DNA from: an uncultured Acidimicrobiales bacterium
GTDB taxonomy: Bacteria > Actinomycetota > Acidimicrobiia > Acidimicrobiales > SZUA-35
Assembly: GCA_938008925.1 (NCBI GenBank)
Contig: CALLIQ010000255.1
Location: 1-11,850 of the forward strand
Direction: 5' to 3'
Length of the DNA: 11,850 nt
Under the pieces are notes generated by a model, which was not told the origin of the DNA, did no database searches, and was given only the letters and a program-made list of their open reading frames with translations. The translations under genes were made by a program, and so were the position numbers. This document shows, one piece after another, positions 1 through 5,986 of the stretch; position 1 is the stretch's first letter, and every line of letters starts with the position of its first letter.

Positions 1-224
1 CCGTCGCGACGGCCATGGAGGCGGGCGACAAGGAGGGAATCCTCGCCGCCATGTCCAATGAGTGGCTCGACGACTGCACGATCTCGGGATCGGCTTCCCA
101 CGTGCGCGACAGCGTCGAGGCCTGGTTCGACGCCGGCGTCGACGCCCCGATCCTCGTCCCGAGCTCGACCAGCGGCGGCCAGGTCAAGGCCTTCGCCGAG
201 ATGTTTGCCGCCTTCGAAAGCTGA
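1..224 (+). CDS. LLM-class (luciferase-like) F420-dependent oxidoreductase, C-terminal end only
   Basis: Only the last 74 codons are present; the gene enters from the left edge, with the first full codon at position 3, and stops with TGA at 222-224. The tail reads as a helix, a segment around TISGSASHVRDSVEAWFDAGVD, and a closing helix AFAEMFAAF. This is the usual end of luciferase-like TIM-barrel monooxygenases: a G-(S/T)-x-x-x-V-x-x-x-(I/V) helix, then a strand giving a substrate-side loop, then the C-terminal helix. Such enzymes use reduced F420 or FMN to oxidise or reduce small substrates in the cytoplasm. No catalytic residue lies in the visible part, so cofactor and substrate cannot be told. 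The family call rests on pattern recognition of the C-terminus alone. The next gene follows after 40 bases in the same direction but has its own -10-like box. Confidence 0.7.
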   Translation, partial: VATAMEAGDKEGILAAMSNEWLDDCTISGSASHVRDSVEAWFDAGVDAPILVPSSTSGGQVKAFAEMFAAFES

Positions 225-253
225 CTCTTCGTCAAGGCGATGCGAGGAGCGCC

Positions 254-259
254 GATAGT
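254..259 (+). promoter_or_regulatory. Possible -10 box for the DUF4214 gene
   Basis: GATAGT matches four of six positions of TATAAT and ends five bases before the ATG at 265, so transcription would begin at or next to the start codon. The purine stretch GAGGAG at 244-249 is 15 bases from the ATG, too far for a normal ribosome binding site. This is the weakest of the -10/start pairs in the window. Confidence 0.35.
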
Positions 260-264
260 GACCT

Positions 265-2061
265 ATGGGCACTTTTGGACCTCGGCCAGCGCGCCGCTTT
301 TTGACCATCGCCGCAATCTGCTCCCTCGTGACCGGCTCGGTGGCCGCATCACCGTCGCCAGCGAGTGCGTCCGGACACGACGAAGCATCGATCGAACTCG
401 GCTTCGACGAAGCGACAGGCGTCGAGCACCTTCGAGCGAACGACCGCATCATCGTCACCGGCGACGACGACATCGAGATCCTCAGCGACCAGCAGGCCGT
501 CCTGCACGAGATCGGTGGCGTGCGAGGCGCGACGATGCCGACCGAGAACAAGAACCACGACGGCGACTTCGGCCACCTGGTCGTCGTCTACGCAGCCGAC
601 ACCAACGAGCTCGTCGTGCTCGACTCCTCGAACGGATCGATCACCCGGAGAATCAACCCGGGAGCGGCCCGCGTCTCGTCGGTCGTGTTCATCGACGACA
701 CGATCTGGTACGCCCATGGCCCCGATCAACACGACGCCGGCATCGGCATCGCATCGGCCACCACTGGGGCGGCAACGGCGTTCGTGTGGGAAGACTCGAT
801 CTACGCCGGCTCGGAGATCGACGTCTCGCCGAGCAACACCGATCAGGTCTTCCTGAGCCGATCCGCTCTCAGCCCCTCACGCCTGGCGCGGTATGACACG
901 GGAGCGACGGCAGCCGTCCACTTCCCCTACCACGAGAGCTTCGACCCGTTCGCCGTCCTCGACGATGGCACCGCCATTTGGAGCGAGAACAACGGCGCCC
1001 TGACCGAGGTTCGGACCTCTGACATGACGCGCAGCGGCCGAACGATCGCCCGCGACGCCTACCACGTCAGGCAGCTCCTGATCGTCGACGACACCAACCT
1101 GATCGTGGCGAATCGCGATCAAGTCGAGACCTACGCGATCTCGAACGGCACGCACCTCGGGACGGCGACCTTCTTCGGCGACGTCATCGACATCGATGCC
1201 ACCACCAGTGAGCTCTTCACGGTCACCGCTCCGAACCGACTGGTCATCAGCGGATTCGCTCACGTTCCGGTCGCCGCCGAGCCGGAGGTCGAGCCGATCG
1301 GCACCGCATGCTCGGCCGTGACCGACTCCATCAATCGCCTGTACTCGGCCTACTTCCTCCGAGCGCCGGAGCAAGACGGTTGGGCCTACTGGGTCAACGC
1401 ATACGCCGGTGGTGGGCACAACATGGACTCGATGTCGACCTTCTTCGCTCAGTCGCCAGAGTTCAAACAGTTGTACGGATCTCTCTCCGACGCCGACTTC
1501 GTCGACCTCGTCTACAGCAACGTGCTCGGACGCCAACCCGATGCTGAAGGCCGCCAGTACTGGATTGGCCAGCTGAGTAGTGGCGCGACCAGCCGAGGCC
1601 GGCTGATGATCAACTTCAGCGAGAGCGAAGAGTACGTCCAGTTGACCGACACCGCCGTACCGCTGGCCGGCTACTTCAACTGGTACCCGCTGGGAACGAC
1701 CTTCCATTGCGCTGCTGGTCAGCATCTCTTCGAGCTCGGCGAGGGCGACAAGTACGTCGACTTCTATGCGGTCAACCCGAACGCCACCTCTCGTCGCTAC
1801 GAGATCGTTTCACGGTTCGGTGGTGAGTGGTTCGACGACGTGTCGACGACGCTCGCGCCAGGCGGCTTCGAGGCGTTCCAGGGGTCGGTCGTGAACATCG
1901 ATGGGATGAACGTGCTCGCCCCCAGCGACGTGACGTGGGTCTTCGTCCGCTCGCCCTCGCCGCTTCCAGAACAGCGCGCAGGGTGGCCCTTCTTTGCGCT
2001 GCGCGCCGGGGGTTCTTCCGAGCGGACCGCACCCTTCGGTGCGACGGCACTCGGGTTCTGA
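265..2061 (+). CDS. Secreted protein with propeller-like N-terminal repeats and a DUF4214 segment
   Basis: 598 residues. The N-terminus is a clear signal peptide: RPARR, a hydrophobic stretch (FLTIAAICSLVTGSVAA), then an Ala-rich cleavage region ending ASA-SG near residue 36, so the mature protein is probably exported. Residues about 45-345 are a run of beta-rich units with recurring pairs such as LVVVYAADTNELVVLDSSNG and LLIVDDTNLIVANRDQVETY, suggesting a beta-propeller like WD40/YVTN proteins (inference). Residues about 355-462 match DUF4214: two copies of a helical unit, one with YFLRAPEQDGWAYWV, the other with VLGRQPDAEGRQYWIGQL, each followed by a (S)xxF/xxSxE(F/Y) end. The last ~110 residues form a beta-rich domain I do not recognise. 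An in-frame stop lies just upstream, so the ATG at 265 is the first usable start; GATAGT at 254-259 may be its -10 box. Role unknown; adhesion or surface binding is possible. Confidence 0.85.
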   Translation: MGTFGPRPARRFLTIAAICSLVTGSVAASPSPASASGHDEASIELGFDEATGVEHLRANDRIIVTGDDDIEILSDQQAVLHEIGGVRGATMPTENKNHDGDFGHLVVVYAADTNELVVLDSSNGSITRRINPGAARVSSVVFIDDTIWYAHGPDQHDAGIGIASATTGAATAFVWEDSIYAGSEIDVSPSNTDQVFLSRSALSPSRLARYDTGATAAVHFPYHESFDPFAVLDDGTAIWSENNGALTEVRTSDMTRSGRTIARDAYHVRQLLIVDDTNLIVANRDQVETYAISNGTHLGTATFFGDVIDIDATTSELFTVTAPNRLVISGFAHVPVAAEPEVEPIGTACSAVTDSINRLYSAYFLRAPEQDGWAYWVNAYAGGGHNMDSMSTFFAQSPEFKQLYGSLSDADFVDLVYSNVLGRQPDAEGRQYWIGQLSSGATSRGRLMINFSESEEYVQLTDTAVPLAGYFNWYPLGTTFHCAAGQHLFELGEGDKYVDFYAVNPNATSRRYEIVSRFGGEWFDDVSTTLAPGGFEAFQGSVVNIDGMNVLAPSDVTWVFVRSPSPLPEQRAGWPFFALRAGGSSERTAPFGATALGF

Positions 2062-2086
2062 CACTGCCTCGGTGACCTTCTAGGGT
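2058..2086 (+). promoter_or_regulatory. Promoter of the FAD monooxygenase gene, leaderless type
   Basis: A -35 box CTGACA (2058-2063, five of six matches to TTGACA), a 17-base spacer and a -10 box TAGGGT (2081-2086) are followed eight bases later by the ATG at 2095. The spacing puts the transcription start at the ATG, so the mRNA should lack a leader; no Shine-Dalgarno sequence is present. The -35 box overlaps the stop codon of the preceding gene (2059-2061). Confidence 0.65.
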
Positions 2087-2094
2087 CGGCAGCC

Positions 2095-3372
2095 ATGACC
2101 ACGATCACGATCGCCGGAGGCGGCATCGGCGGGCTTTGCGCCGCGCTGTGCCTCCATGAAGCCGGCCACGACGTGCACGTCTACGAGTCGGTCCGTTCGC
2201 CCATCGAATTGGGCGTCGGGATCAACGTGCTCCCCCACTCCGTGCGGGTTCTCGACGATCTCGGCCTGCTCCCGGCGATGGACGCCATCGGTGTGCGCAC
2301 CGGCGAGCTGCGCTTCGTCTCACGAGACGGCGTCGAGATCTGGGCCGAGCCGCGAGGCGTCGATGCCGGCAATCCCTGGCCACAGTTCTCCGTGCATCGC
2401 GGCGCGTTCCACATGGCGTTGTGGCAAGCCGCAGAGGAGCGCCTCGGACCCGACCGACTTCACACCGGCATGCGGATCGAGCGCTTCGACGGCGAGCACG
2501 ACGATGCCGTGATCGCCCACTTCACCGACCGCTCCGACGATCCGGGCGGTGACCGATCCGTCGTCGTCGAGTCCGACGTGCTGGTCGGGGCCGACGGCAT
2601 TCACTCGGTCGTCCGCAAGCAGCTCTATCCCGACCAGGGTCACCCCCACCCGAGCGGTCTCGTGCTCTGGCGGGGTGCCCTTCGCATGCCGGCCTTCCTC
2701 GACGGCCGCACGATGTTCATGGCCGGCGACGATGGCCAGAAGGCCGTCGTCTACCCCATCTCGGACCCGGACGACGATGGCATCGCCCTCGTCAACTGGG
2801 TGGCCGAACGTCCCGTCGACGTCGACATGTCACAGGTGAGCTGGAACAAGGAGGTCGACGTCGACTCGATCGCCGACCACTTCGTCGACTGGGACTTCGG
2901 ATGGATCGACATCGGCTCGATGATCCGCTCGACCGACGTCGCATACGAGTTCCCGATGGTCGACCGTCACCCGGTCGATCGGTGGTCCTTCGGTCGGGTG
3001 ACGCTACTCGGCGACGCCGCCCATCCCATGCGACCAAACGGCTCGAACGGCTCCAGCCAGGCCATCCTCGACGGCGAAGCCCTCACCAAGGCACTCACCA
3101 GTGCGATCGCCTCCGGCGACGACGTCACGGCGGCGCTGAGCGCCTATGAGACCGAGCGACTCGACCCGACGGCCAGGCTCACGCTCGCCAACCGTCAGGC
3201 GGGCCCAGAGCGGGTCATGCAGTGGGTGGCCGATCGATGTGATGGCTCGTGCCGGGCGAAAGGCGACGGTCGCCATCATTGCGTCCCGGTCACCGATCTC
3301 GAACGCGAAGCGAACGCCTACAAGGAACTCGCTGGATTCGACCTGGCGAAGCTGCAATCGCTCGCCGACTGA
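2095..3372 (+). CDS. FAD-dependent monooxygenase, PhzS-like (class A flavoprotein hydroxylase)
   Basis: 425 residues, a normal length for single-component flavin hydroxylases. The N-terminal Rossmann motif GGGIGG is at residues 8-13 and ends in VYES (acidic residue for the FAD ribose). The second motif, VLVGADGIHSVVR, starts near residue 162, and the third, LLGDAAHPM, has G306 and D307 for FAD phosphate and ribose. Several blocks resemble PhzS, the Pseudomonas flavin hydroxylase of pyocyanin synthesis, as I remember it: GVGINVLP, VRTGELRFVSRDG, WAEPRG, PWPQFSVHRG, and NGSNGSSQAILDG after the GD motif. Such enzymes use NAD(P)H and O2 to hydroxylate or decarboxylate aromatic acids in the cytoplasm. 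No phenazine genes are nearby, so the substrate is probably another aromatic or heteroaromatic compound. It has its own promoter and faces the acyl-CoA dehydrogenase convergently, 48 bases away. Confidence 0.9.
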   Translation: MTTITIAGGGIGGLCAALCLHEAGHDVHVYESVRSPIELGVGINVLPHSVRVLDDLGLLPAMDAIGVRTGELRFVSRDGVEIWAEPRGVDAGNPWPQFSVHRGAFHMALWQAAEERLGPDRLHTGMRIERFDGEHDDAVIAHFTDRSDDPGGDRSVVVESDVLVGADGIHSVVRKQLYPDQGHPHPSGLVLWRGALRMPAFLDGRTMFMAGDDGQKAVVYPISDPDDDGIALVNWVAERPVDVDMSQVSWNKEVDVDSIADHFVDWDFGWIDIGSMIRSTDVAYEFPMVDRHPVDRWSFGRVTLLGDAAHPMRPNGSNGSSQAILDGEALTKALTSAIASGDDVTAALSAYETERLDPTARLTLANRQAGPERVMQWVADRCDGSCRAKGDGRHHCVPVTDLEREANAYKELAGFDLAKLQSLAD

Positions 3373-3420
3373 CGTCTCGGTCGGGCTCGTGGCTGGGACG
3401 CCGGCTGCCTCGCTCGACGG

Positions 3421-4569
3421 CTACAGCCCGAGCTGGCGGGATGCCAGATCGCGCATGATCTCCTCGGAGCCACCGCCGATCGCCTGCACGCGCACCTCGC
3501 GGTAGAGCCGCTCGACCGTGTCGCCCCTCAGGTAGCTGGCTCCACCGAGGATCTGGGCGGCCTCACGGGCGCAGAACTCGAAGGTCATCGTCGCATCGAC
3601 CTTGGCTTCGGAGATCTCGACGACGGGATCGTCGCCCTGGTTGAGACGCCACGCCAACAGCTCGATCCACGCCTGGCAGGCGTTGATGCGGCGGTCCATC
3701 TCCACCAGCTTGTGACGGATCACCTGGTGATCGGCGAGGCGGCGACCGAAGGTCTCTCGCTCCCGAGCCCAGGCCAGCGCCTCGTCGTAACAGACCCGGG
3801 CGAACGCCACCGACTGAGCGGCGAGATCGATGCGCTCGGGGTTGAAATTGTTGACGATCATCGAGAAGCCGGAGCCCTCTTCGCCGAGGAGGTTCTCGAC
3901 CGGGACTCGCACGTCGTCGAAGTACAGCGTTGCCGTGTCGGACGCGAGCCAGCCCATCTTGTCGAGCTTCGTTCGACTCACGCCCTCGGCGTCACCGTCG
4001 ATCACCATCATCGACAGCCCGGCCGGGCCTTCGGGCCCGGTTCGGACCGCTGCGGTGAAGAAATCGGCCCGCATGCCGGAGGTGATGAACGTCTTCGAGC
4101 CGTTGACGATGTAGTGATCGCCATCTCGCTTCGCCGTCGTGCGAATCCGGGCGACGTCAGAACCGCCCGATGGCTCGGTGATGGCAAGCGCCCCGATGGC
4201 TTCTCCGCTCATGCACGGCGTGAGCACGCGGGCCTTGGTGACGTCGTTGCCGAACTTCTGCACGGGCGGAAGGCCGATGTAGTTCGAGAGCAGGGCGGCC
4301 ACGACACCGCCGGATCCGGCCTTGGAGATCTCCTGGAACATGACGAGTCGCAGCAGGGCGTCGCGCTGGCCATGGCCGCCGTACTCGGCGTCGAATCCGT
4401 CACCGAAGATGCCGATCGCACCGGCCTTGTTGTAGAGCTCGCGTGGCACCTCACCGGCGAGATCCCACTCGTGGACGTGCGGGGTGATCTCCTTCTCGGT
4501 GAATTGGCGAACCACCTCGGCGAAAGCGAGGTGGTCGTCGTTGTAGAAGGGCGTCGAAACCTGGGTCAC
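3421..4569 (-). CDS. Acyl-CoA dehydrogenase (LCAD/isovaleryl-CoA dehydrogenase-like)
   Basis: 382 residues, full length for this family. It oxidises an acyl-CoA to the trans-2-enoyl-CoA with FAD, passing electrons to electron-transferring flavoprotein. Visible parts: N-terminal helical domain (1-120); the middle beta domain with IGALAITEPSGGSDVARIRTTA and VNGSKTFITSG (about 125-165), which line FAD and substrate; and the C-terminal helical domain with the family arginine in RERETFGRRL (about 270-278) and the segment AAQILGGASYLR (about 337-348). At the medium-chain-type catalytic position the motif is IGGGSEEIM with Gly366 instead of Glu. A Glu is present at 245 in NPERIDL, where long-chain and isovaleryl-CoA dehydrogenases carry their base. 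Start is GTG, 15 bases after the stop of the upstream gene at 4585, six bases beyond a TAAGTT box. Substrate cannot be named. Confidence 0.93.
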   Translation of the reverse strand: MTQVSTPFYNDDHLAFAEVVRQFTEKEITPHVHEWDLAGEVPRELYNKAGAIGIFGDGFDAEYGGHGQRDALLRLVMFQEISKAGSGGVVAALLSNYIGLPPVQKFGNDVTKARVLTPCMSGEAIGALAITEPSGGSDVARIRTTAKRDGDHYIVNGSKTFITSGMRADFFTAAVRTGPEGPAGLSMMVIDGDAEGVSRTKLDKMGWLASDTATLYFDDVRVPVENLLGEEGSGFSMIVNNFNPERIDLAAQSVAFARVCYDEALAWARERETFGRRLADHQVIRHKLVEMDRRINACQAWIELLAWRLNQGDDPVVEISEAKVDATMTFEFCAREAAQILGGASYLRGDTVERLYREVRVQAIGGGSEEIMRDLASRQLGL

Positions 4570-4575
4570 GGCGCG

Positions 4576-4581
4576 AACTTA
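4576..4581 (-). promoter_or_regulatory. -10 box for the acyl-CoA dehydrogenase gene (leaderless)
   Basis: On the minus strand TAAGTT is followed by six bases and the GTG start (4569-4567). No ribosome binding site is visible. The box lies between the stop of the upstream gene and this GTG, so the dehydrogenase may be made both from the operon mRNA and from its own leaderless transcript. No convincing -35 box was found at 16-18 bases. Confidence 0.5.
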
Positions 4582-4584
4582 GCG

Positions 4585-5385
4585 CTAGCCGAGTCGGGTG
4601 AGCAGTTCCGGAGCGAGCGGCGCGTCGGATGGGCCGAGTTCCGCCGGGAGAACGACCCCGTCGTTGGTGACCACGCGATCGACCAGACCGAGGCTCACGA
4701 CCTCGTACGGACTGATGAAAGCCGGCGAATCGCGATCGGTGACTCGGTCAACGATCTCGGTGAAGTACGGCTCGGGAAGATGCCGCCCCACCCCGGCGAC
4801 GAGCCAGACCGGCGTCGAGGAAATTCGAGCGACGGCGACGGCCGGGAGGTTGCCGACATCGACCAGGGCGGCGACGTCGCCCATCGCTCCCGCTTCGATC
4901 AACACCACATCGGCCATCTCGACTGCGCCCGCCACGTGCGCCGGGTCGACGGCCTCAGCGATCACCTCGGCCCGATCGAGCCGACGAACGGCCGAGTGGC
5001 CCTGCCCTTCGACGTCGAGCACCAGCACCTCGGTGTCGCCCCGCCGAGCCAGTGCCTGAATGGCGATCGACGGCCAGCCGACCACGACGACGGTGCCTTC
5101 GTCGGGCAACGCGTGTGCGAGCTCTCGAGCCGTCCGATCGCCGTCGATCTCGTCGATCACCTGGCGGGCGGTGCGACGCGGCTCGCTCGACATCGCCATC
5201 CGGCCACTCATCCACCAGAGGGGCCCCACGCTGGGCTGACGGGTCAACAGGCGCCGACAACCGGTGACGAGGCCAGCCGGGTCGTGAGCGAAGACACCGA
5301 GGGCTGACGCGGCTTCCTGGACGAGAAGTCCGGCATCAGCGCCGGACGCTCGAGCGACGTAGCGGAGCTGCTCAATCGGGTGCAC
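4585..5385 (-). CDS. Conserved actinobacterial protein resembling eIF-2B alpha/methylthioribose-1-phosphate isomerase fold
   Basis: 266 residues, cytoplasmic, no signal peptide or membrane segment. The N-terminal part (1-70) is helical with conserved aromatic residues (GPLWWMSGRM near 54-63). Residues about 98-200 are a Rossmann-like domain: TVVVVGWPSIAIQAL, VLVLDVEGQG, then MADVVLIEAGAMGDVAALVDVGN followed by VWLVAGVGRHLP. That last layout (strand, glycine/acidic loop, V-x-N/VGN, strand VxVVAG) resembles the eIF-2B alpha/beta/delta and MtnA family, where these loops bind sugar phosphates or nucleotides. The match is distant, so the function is not assigned; a ligand-binding or isomerase role is only inference. 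GTG start six bases after TAGGTT. It precedes the acyl-CoA dehydrogenase by 15 bases in the same direction, so the two are probably co-transcribed. Confidence 0.75.
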   Translation of the reverse strand: MHPIEQLRYVARASGADAGLLVQEAASALGVFAHDPAGLVTGCRRLLTRQPSVGPLWWMSGRMAMSSEPRRTARQVIDEIDGDRTARELAHALPDEGTVVVVGWPSIAIQALARRGDTEVLVLDVEGQGHSAVRRLDRAEVIAEAVDPAHVAGAVEMADVVLIEAGAMGDVAALVDVGNLPAVAVARISSTPVWLVAGVGRHLPEPYFTEIVDRVTDRDSPAFISPYEVVSLGLVDRVVTNDGVVLPAELGPSDAPLAPELLTRLG

Positions 5386-5391
5386 TCGTTG

Positions 5392-5397
5392 AACCTA
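5392..5397 (-). promoter_or_regulatory. -10 box for the IF-2B-like gene (leaderless)
   Basis: On the minus strand TAGGTT is followed by six bases and then the GTG start at 5385-5383. This supports GTG as the true start and first transcribed codon. The divergent gene at 5492 has a similar arrangement, so the 106 bases between the two starts hold two back-to-back promoters. Confidence 0.5.
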
Positions 5398-5477
5398 CCG
5401 CTGCCGTCCCCCGAGGAGAGATCCGGGCAATCTCAGAGAAGTGACGGATGAGGTTCGGTTACCGGCGCTGGGTGCGC

Positions 5478-5483
5478 TAGCCT
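5478..5483 (+). promoter_or_regulatory. -10 box for the thioredoxin-fold gene (leaderless), deciding its start
   Basis: TAGCCT is followed by eight bases and the GTG at 5492. A weak -35-like TTCGGT lies at 5454-5459, 18 bases upstream. This favours GTG 5492 over the longer in-frame GTG at 5441, which has no promoter or usable ribosome binding site in front of it. Confidence 0.5.
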
Positions 5484-5491
5484 CGCCCGCC

Positions 5492-5974
5492 GTGGCTGTA
5501 GCTCCCAGCGACATGATTCTCGACTCCGTTCAAGGCCAGGGTTACCCGGTCCGCGACTGGCTGACCAGCTACCCGCTGGTCATGGTCGCGCTCGATCCCT
5601 ACACGCACGAAAGTGCGTGGATCTTGGAGACCGCCGGGAACCTGCTGCGCCACTACATGCCGTCGGATGTGCGGTGTGCCTGGCTCGTCGCAGCCGACGA
5701 CGAGGGCTGCAAGCAGTTCCTCGGCCCCTGGGCCGAGGAGTTCTTGACCTTCGCCGACCCGAACCGTGATGCCATCAAGGCGCTCGAGCTCGAACGCCTC
5801 CCGGCATTCGTCGCCATCCGGCCCGACCTGGCGACCCAGACTGCGAACGGCTGGGATCCCACGGCGTGGCGTGAAATCGCCGCCGACCTGTCGACCATGC
5901 TCCATTGGAGCCGGCCGATGATCCCTCGTCCGGGCGATCCGGTGCCCTACGAGGGCACTCCAGCCCTCGGCTGA
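5492..5974 (+). CDS. Thioredoxin-fold protein lacking redox cysteines
   Basis: 160 residues from GTG 5492 (an in-frame GTG at 5441 would add 17). The layout fits a thioredoxin fold: strand YPLVMVALD, the turn PYTHESAWI where a CxxC would sit, helix ETAGNLLRHY, strand VRCAWLVAAD, helix GCKQFLGPWAEEF, strand LTFADPN, helix DAIKALEL, then ERLPAFVAI with the cis-proline expected before the next strand. The CxxC position reads THES, so it is unlikely to be a disulfide oxidoreductase; binding, chaperone-like or coenzyme-recognition roles are possible. It ends with a proline-rich tail (MIPRPGDPVPYEGTPALG) that looks conserved. I recall similar proteins only as hypothetical ones from Acidimicrobiia. 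Twelve bases separate its stop from the malonyl-CoA decarboxylase start, so the two are co-transcribed and may be linked in function. Confidence 0.75.
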   Translation: MAVAPSDMILDSVQGQGYPVRDWLTSYPLVMVALDPYTHESAWILETAGNLLRHYMPSDVRCAWLVAADDEGCKQFLGPWAEEFLTFADPNRDAIKALELERLPAFVAIRPDLATQTANGWDPTAWREIAADLSTMLHWSRPMIPRPGDPVPYEGTPALG

Positions 5975-5986
5975 GGTCACGCTGAC

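Noticed and set aside
877..1725. Minus-strand open frame of 282 codons
   Set aside because: Antisense to the DUF4214 gene; no recognisable domain, and the plus strand has a signal peptide and known repeats.
2095..3372. Part of a phenazine biosynthesis cluster
   Set aside because: Only the PhzS-like enzyme is present; no phzA-G, phzM or other pathway gene occurs in the window.
3373..3420. Bidirectional terminator between the convergent monooxygenase and dehydrogenase genes
   Set aside because: I found no stable stem with a T-tract in these 48 bases.
3712..5307. Long plus-strand open frame (531 codons)
   Set aside because: It lies antisense to the acyl-CoA dehydrogenase and IF-2B-like genes, spans the gap between them, and its translation is low-complexity Arg/Asp/His-rich with no family motifs; a product of GC-rich codon bias.
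5441..5491. Longer N-terminus for the thioredoxin-fold gene from GTG 5441
   Set aside because: No ribosome binding site or promoter fits it, and the -10 box TAGCCT would fall inside its coding region; GTG 5492 sits at leaderless distance from that box.
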